Source: Thalassobius sp050633445
Lineage (GTDB): Bacteria; Pseudomonadota; Alphaproteobacteria; Rhodobacterales; Rhodobacteraceae
Direction of reading: 5' to 3'
Assembly (NCBI GenBank): GCA_050633445.1
Contig: JBOEGN010000034.1
Coordinates: forward strand, 120,055 to 184,054
Length of the DNA stretch: 64,000 nucleotides
Positions 60,662-64,000 of this stretch are shown here, one piece after another (position 1 is the first letter of the stretch; every line of letters starts with the position of its first letter). Below the pieces are notes generated by a model. That model ran no database searches and was not told the origin of the DNA. It worked only from the letters and a program-made list of their open reading frames with translations. A program made the position numbers and the translations under genes.

Positions 60662-63600
60662 ATGCCTGACGGCGTAACGACTGCATTGCTCGACAAATCC
60701 ACCACGGTCAAAGAACTGCTGGGCAACACCGACAGCGGCACTGTTCGCATCGCGATTGAGTTGGTTGCTGCGATCATTGCGCAGTCCATTCCGGGGCCGA
60801 ACGTGAGCCTCTACTCTGAACTCGCCGCTGATCTGGCATGGGACGAACCCAACCTGGGCGCGGTTTGGGGGGACACCGACCTTCTGAACGGTGTTTACAA
60901 AAAAAACGGTGCAACAGGGGTCGGATCTTGGAGCCGGATTGGCGATCTGCCGATGTCCGCCGCTACTCTGGCCGCGCTGGCTGCCAAAGCACCGATTGCC
61001 AGCCCCGCGCTAACAGGCGTGCCCACCGCCCCAACGGCTGTACCGGGCACAGATAGCACTCAGATTGCCACCACCGCGTTTACTCGGGTAGCTATCGAGG
61101 CGCTGGTCGCAGCCGCACCGGGGGCACTGGATACGTTGAACGAGCTGGCTGCCGCCTTGGGTGATGATCCCANNCGATGGTGAATAGCCTGGCGCTTAAA
61201 GCACCGGTGGCTGATTTGAGCGCGGAAGTTAATCGCGCAATTTCTGTCGAAAATTTACTGGCCCAACCGCAGCGCAACATGCTGCCCCACGCGGATTTTT
61301 CCGACGCCACCGTGGGGCCCTTGGGTCTTGTCGCCTTAACAGCGAATGCCAATCTTCCGGGGTGGGTTCCAGCGATAACAATCAGCGCAACACTGGGGCT
61401 GCCCGCCACAGAAGTTGTTGACGATTTCTGGTGGCCCCAATCGCAACGCAGCCGTGCGGTGAAAGCCACGATGGTGCGTTCAAATTCGGGCACAGACACG
61501 ACCGACTTGCAGTTGCGCCAGGTGTTTGAAATCCCCGAGGCCCTGCAAGGTCAGGCCGAGCTTGAGGTGACCTTCGTCTACAACTATTTGGTCAATAATG
61601 GCGGCATCGCGGTTTTCTCAGCTGGGCTTTGGTCCGCCGATAACGAGGCTATGACAGGTTCTGAGTATTTGGCCTGGGCCCGACAGAATGACCGGGTGGT
61701 GGGTGAAGCCGGAACCGCAGTGTTTCGGGCGACAATTGCAGCACCAACCGCAACCCATATCAAGACCGGCCCGCGTCTGCGCGTAAACGTACCGGGCGGT
61801 GGCGAGGGAGGCGGTACATCTGACATCAACGAGGATGCTTGGATTGGACCGTGCGCTGTCTATTTCCAGCAACCGAACCGCGTGGAATGGTCGCCAAGTG
61901 AAGAGGACGATGCCCGCGCTGAAACGCAGCGGGTAAATACCGCATTCGAGGCGCGGATTTCACGACCTGCGTCACAGATCGGCAACGTGTTGGAAAACGG
62001 CGCGCTGATTGAACTGGATGCCAATGGCGAGGTGCCTCCGGGTTGGTCTACGCTATTCGGGGGTGGTGGATCAAAAGTCGCTGCTTGGCGCACCGTCGAG
62101 GTGCCGGGACTGCCATCAGCAGTTGATGCGAACGGCTTTGAAGTCGATCATGAATACGACGGCACAAACCACACGGACTTGCAGCTTCAGCAGATCATCC
62201 GCGTTCCTGATCGTCTTTGGGATGTGCCAGGTACATCGGTTACGATGGTCCAGTACGTCAAGTTGGACGAGTATGTCAGCGGGTCGCTTGTTGTCGTTCC
62301 TGAAGACCTAACAGGCGCGATAGTCGGCAGCCTGACTTATCCAGACGATGTGTCAGAGGATGTCGGTAACGGCTGGGAAAAAATCAGCTATGTAATGGAA
62401 ATTGGGTCGGGCGTTCGACAGCTTGACACGCGGTTCCGCACGTCGTGCAGCAACAGCGACGGCGTGTTGACCGGCCTGAACTCGTATCAATCTCTGTTCA
62501 GCGCGGTATTCAATGCACCAGACTATGTTGACGATTACGAGCCGAACGCGTGGGACGATGCCACGCGGCTGGCCCGCAACGAGATCAAGGCGGATCGTGA
62601 CGCATTAGGCATCCCGACGCGCTCGGACTACTATGCAGACGCCAACGGCAATTTCTTGCAGATCGTGCCAGACGCGGATTTGGTAGTTCTCGGTGACAGC
62701 CAGACCGACAGCTATGAGGACGAGGTTGGGGATGCGCTTCCAGGCCGCCCAATTATTGATGCTGGTATTGGCGGTGAATGGGTCGGCACGCATATTCTGA
62801 ACCGAATGCGTGGGCACTCACTGGACGACCTGCCGACATTCTCTGGCGCGGGAACATATCGGATGCGCACTAAGCGCGCTGTTCCGCCTCGGTGTATCTC
62901 TGAAAGTAACCGGGGCCAGTGGACCGAGTACGGTCTAAAAATTGCCGAGCCTCGCTTTGTCGAGTTCTCCAATGCAGACGGTCTAATTGGGCGCAGCTAC
63001 GCACAAGAGCAGGCCCTCGTAACCGTGTCCGGAGCGACCTTGACCGACGCAGACGGCCATCCCTTCGCAAACGGCGATGAGGTCTACGTGCTGCAAGACA
63101 GCGTTCCGGGCAACATGTACCGCGCAAAAGCTTACTATGTGCGCGACGTGTCGGGCAACGATTTCGGATTGGCCGAATTTAGCGGCGGGGCGGCGATCAG
63201 CTTCGATGCATTTGGCGGGTCAATGGCAGTACTGGGCGGGTTCTATTTTGACTGGGCTTGGAACGGTTCGGACGACACCACGATCACGGTCAAGACAGTC
63301 ACCAACTGGTCAGAGAAAACCATTTTGCTGAACGGTGGAACAAACGATATCGGCGGCGGCGCATCCGCTTCACAAGTCTGTTCTGCCTATGACGCAATTG
63401 CAGCGGAGCAACGAACACTTGCCAAGCGGATCATGTTCGAAACAATCCCCGGCTTTTGGAAATCCGGGGGTGAATGGGAAATCGGCGGCGCTTTTTACGC
63501 CGAGATGGCCGATGTTCACGCGTATATCAAACGTCGCTATCCAGACATGGTCGCCGACACATACACGGCGCTGTTGGCTGGCGGCGATGGCGGCTCGAAC

Positions 63601-63735
63601 GATAGCGCCGATGCGGCGGCTGGTCTGGTGCCGCGTAGTCTGAGAAATAGCGAAACAGACGGTCATTTGAACAGCGCCGGCAATGATGTCCGGTCTGGAG
63701 TGATCGCGCGCGTACTTAGATCGCTGCGCTGGTGA
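60662..63735 (+). CDS. Tail fibre with C-terminal SGNH/GDSL esterase domain, frame interrupted by two N bases
   Basis: The N-terminal part (60662-61172) is fibre-like: LPMSAATLAALAAKAPIASP then TAPTAVPGTDSTQIATTAFT and ALDTLNELAAALGDDP. NN at 61173-61174 breaks the frame, which resumes MVNSLALKAPVADLSAEVNR from 61177, so the two halves are one gene. Two related beta modules follow (TDLQLRQVFEIP; TDLQLQQIIRVP). The C-terminus is an SGNH hydrolase: VVLGDSQTDS (nucleophile Ser), LLNGGTNDIGGG (Asn block) and DGHLNSAGND (His). It would deacetylate or de-esterify a surface polysaccharide. Confidence 0.8.
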
Positions 63736-63792
63736 CCAACACTGTCCTCTGAACGCAACAGCCCTGGCGTCGTGACGCGGGTGCAAAAGTAG

Positions 63793-63951
63793 CCAAAGAA
63801 GGTAGGGCGGCAAGAGATTGCCGCCCCACAGGTCCCGGTCGAGGAGTTTCGCGACTATGCGACTTACGTTGTGGAGGCTGCCATACGAGCCGCATATGTG
63901 GCGGGCCATCGGGACGGTGTGGAAGCAGAGAAGGCGCGGGGTAAACAATAA
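63793..63951 (+). CDS. Small phage gene, start codon unclear
   Basis: The frame after a TAG at 63790 reads QEIAAPQVPVEEFRDYATYV then VEAAIRAAYVAGHRDGVEAE and ends KARGKQ. The text is protein-like and its stop overlaps the next ATG (TAATG), but no ATG or convincing site lies in frame; GTG at 63871 or a rarer start would be needed. Listed as frame limits, not a firm start. Confidence 0.4.
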   Translation, partial: PKKVGRQEIAAPQVPVEEFRDYATYVVEAAIRAAYVAGHRDGVEAEKARGKQ

Positions 63952-64000
63952 TGGATTTGGCCCAAAAACTCACCCAGATTGCCCAGCGCCACACCAGTTT
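63951..64000 (+). CDS. Partial gene at the right edge of the window
   Basis: ATG at 63951 overlaps the previous stop; 16 codons are visible (MDLAQKLTQIAQRHTS). It runs off the window. No identification is possible. Confidence 0.4.
   Translation, partial: MDLAQKLTQIAQRHTS

Larger units (their letters stand above)
25855..64000 (+). mobile_element. Mu-like transposable prophage with siphovirus-type tail (right end outside window)
   Basis: At least 38 kb. Defining parts: minus-strand repressor, divergent early operon with MuA transposase (D326, D392, E432) and MuB ATPase, GemA, Mor, lysis genes, Mu-type gp27/28/29/30/G/I/capsid/gp36/gp37, then a tail tube, chaperones, tape measure and J-like protein without any sheath or baseplate gpJ/W set. 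The left limit is inferred from TGTC-type repeats at 25855-25904. The right end lies just beyond the window if the element has the 38-40 kb usual for the group. Confidence 0.88.

Noticed and set aside
60662..63735. Diversity-generating retroelement acting on the tail fibre
   Set aside because: No reverse transcriptase gene or template/variable repeat pair was found in the window.
1..64000. CRISPR array, rRNA or complete tRNA gene
   Set aside because: No regularly spaced repeats with spacers, no rRNA, and only a 17-nt tRNA-Cys end were seen.

Overview
The window looks like a chromosomal segment of a marine alphaproteobacterium, most probably Rhodobacterales (Roseobacter group). The evidence is the moderately high GC, the dense overlapping operons, the style of polyamine and HAAT-type ABC transporters, a 17-nt match to the 3' end of an alphaproteobacterial-style tRNA-Cys, and a Mu-like transposable prophage of the Rhodobacter RcapMu type. 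This assignment rests on family resemblance remembered from knowledge, not on a search.

Region 1 (1-17,280) is host catabolism, all on the + strand. First comes the end of a spermidine/putrescine-type ABC importer (binding protein, two permeases). It is followed by a ThDP-dependent 2-oxoacid decarboxylase resembling 2-ketoarginine decarboxylase and by an aldehyde dehydrogenase, which together suggest uptake and oxidation of a guanidino or amino compound. Next is a complete five-gene urea/amide/branched-chain-type ABC importer (Tat-exported binding protein, two permeases, two ATPases). Then come a hydantoinase/oxoprolinase pair (HyuA, HyuB), an AmiC-like cytoplasmic ligand sensor and an AmiR-like ANTAR antiterminator. 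The order enzyme-sensor-antiterminator recalls the Pseudomonas amidase operon. Tandem stem-loops lie in the leaders and are candidate antitermination targets.

Region 2 (17,280-25,850) is low-density accessory DNA. It holds a truncated tyrosine recombinase beside a tRNA-Cys 3'-end match, unassigned minus-strand genes, a lipoprotein hydrolase, a GT51-like transglycosylase interrupted by NN, two copies of a 67-bp dispersed repeat (one inside a truncated HTH gene), a degraded mobile-element gene, a full integrase, a cluster of five AACTCGGAC boxes and a DUF3800 gene.

Region 3 (about 25,855 to beyond 64,000) is a Mu-like transposable prophage with Mu-type replication and head genes and a non-contractile (siphovirus-type) tail. 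On the left, minus-strand lysogeny genes include a LexA/CI-type repressor, a lipoprotein moron flanked by a duplicated repressor end, and a two-TM SLATT-like protein. A divergent early operon runs through a ParB-like protein, MuA, MuB, DUF3164, GemA, a DNA methylase and Mor. The late genes follow: GH19 lysin, holin-like proteins, gp27/28/29-like packaging and portal proteins, a MuF protein with a PBECR-like nuclease tail, gpG, gpI protease, decoration and capsid proteins, an Acb2/Tad1-like putative anti-CBASS protein, gp36/gp37, the tail tube, tail chaperones with a -1 frameshift (GGGAAAC), a tape measure protein with lysozyme domain, tail-tip proteins, NlpC/P60, a J-like protein, and a tail fibre with an SGNH esterase domain. 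Two moron insertions, one lysogenic and one late, are bounded by duplicated gene ends. A duplicated terminator/promoter-like module opens two late transcription blocks.
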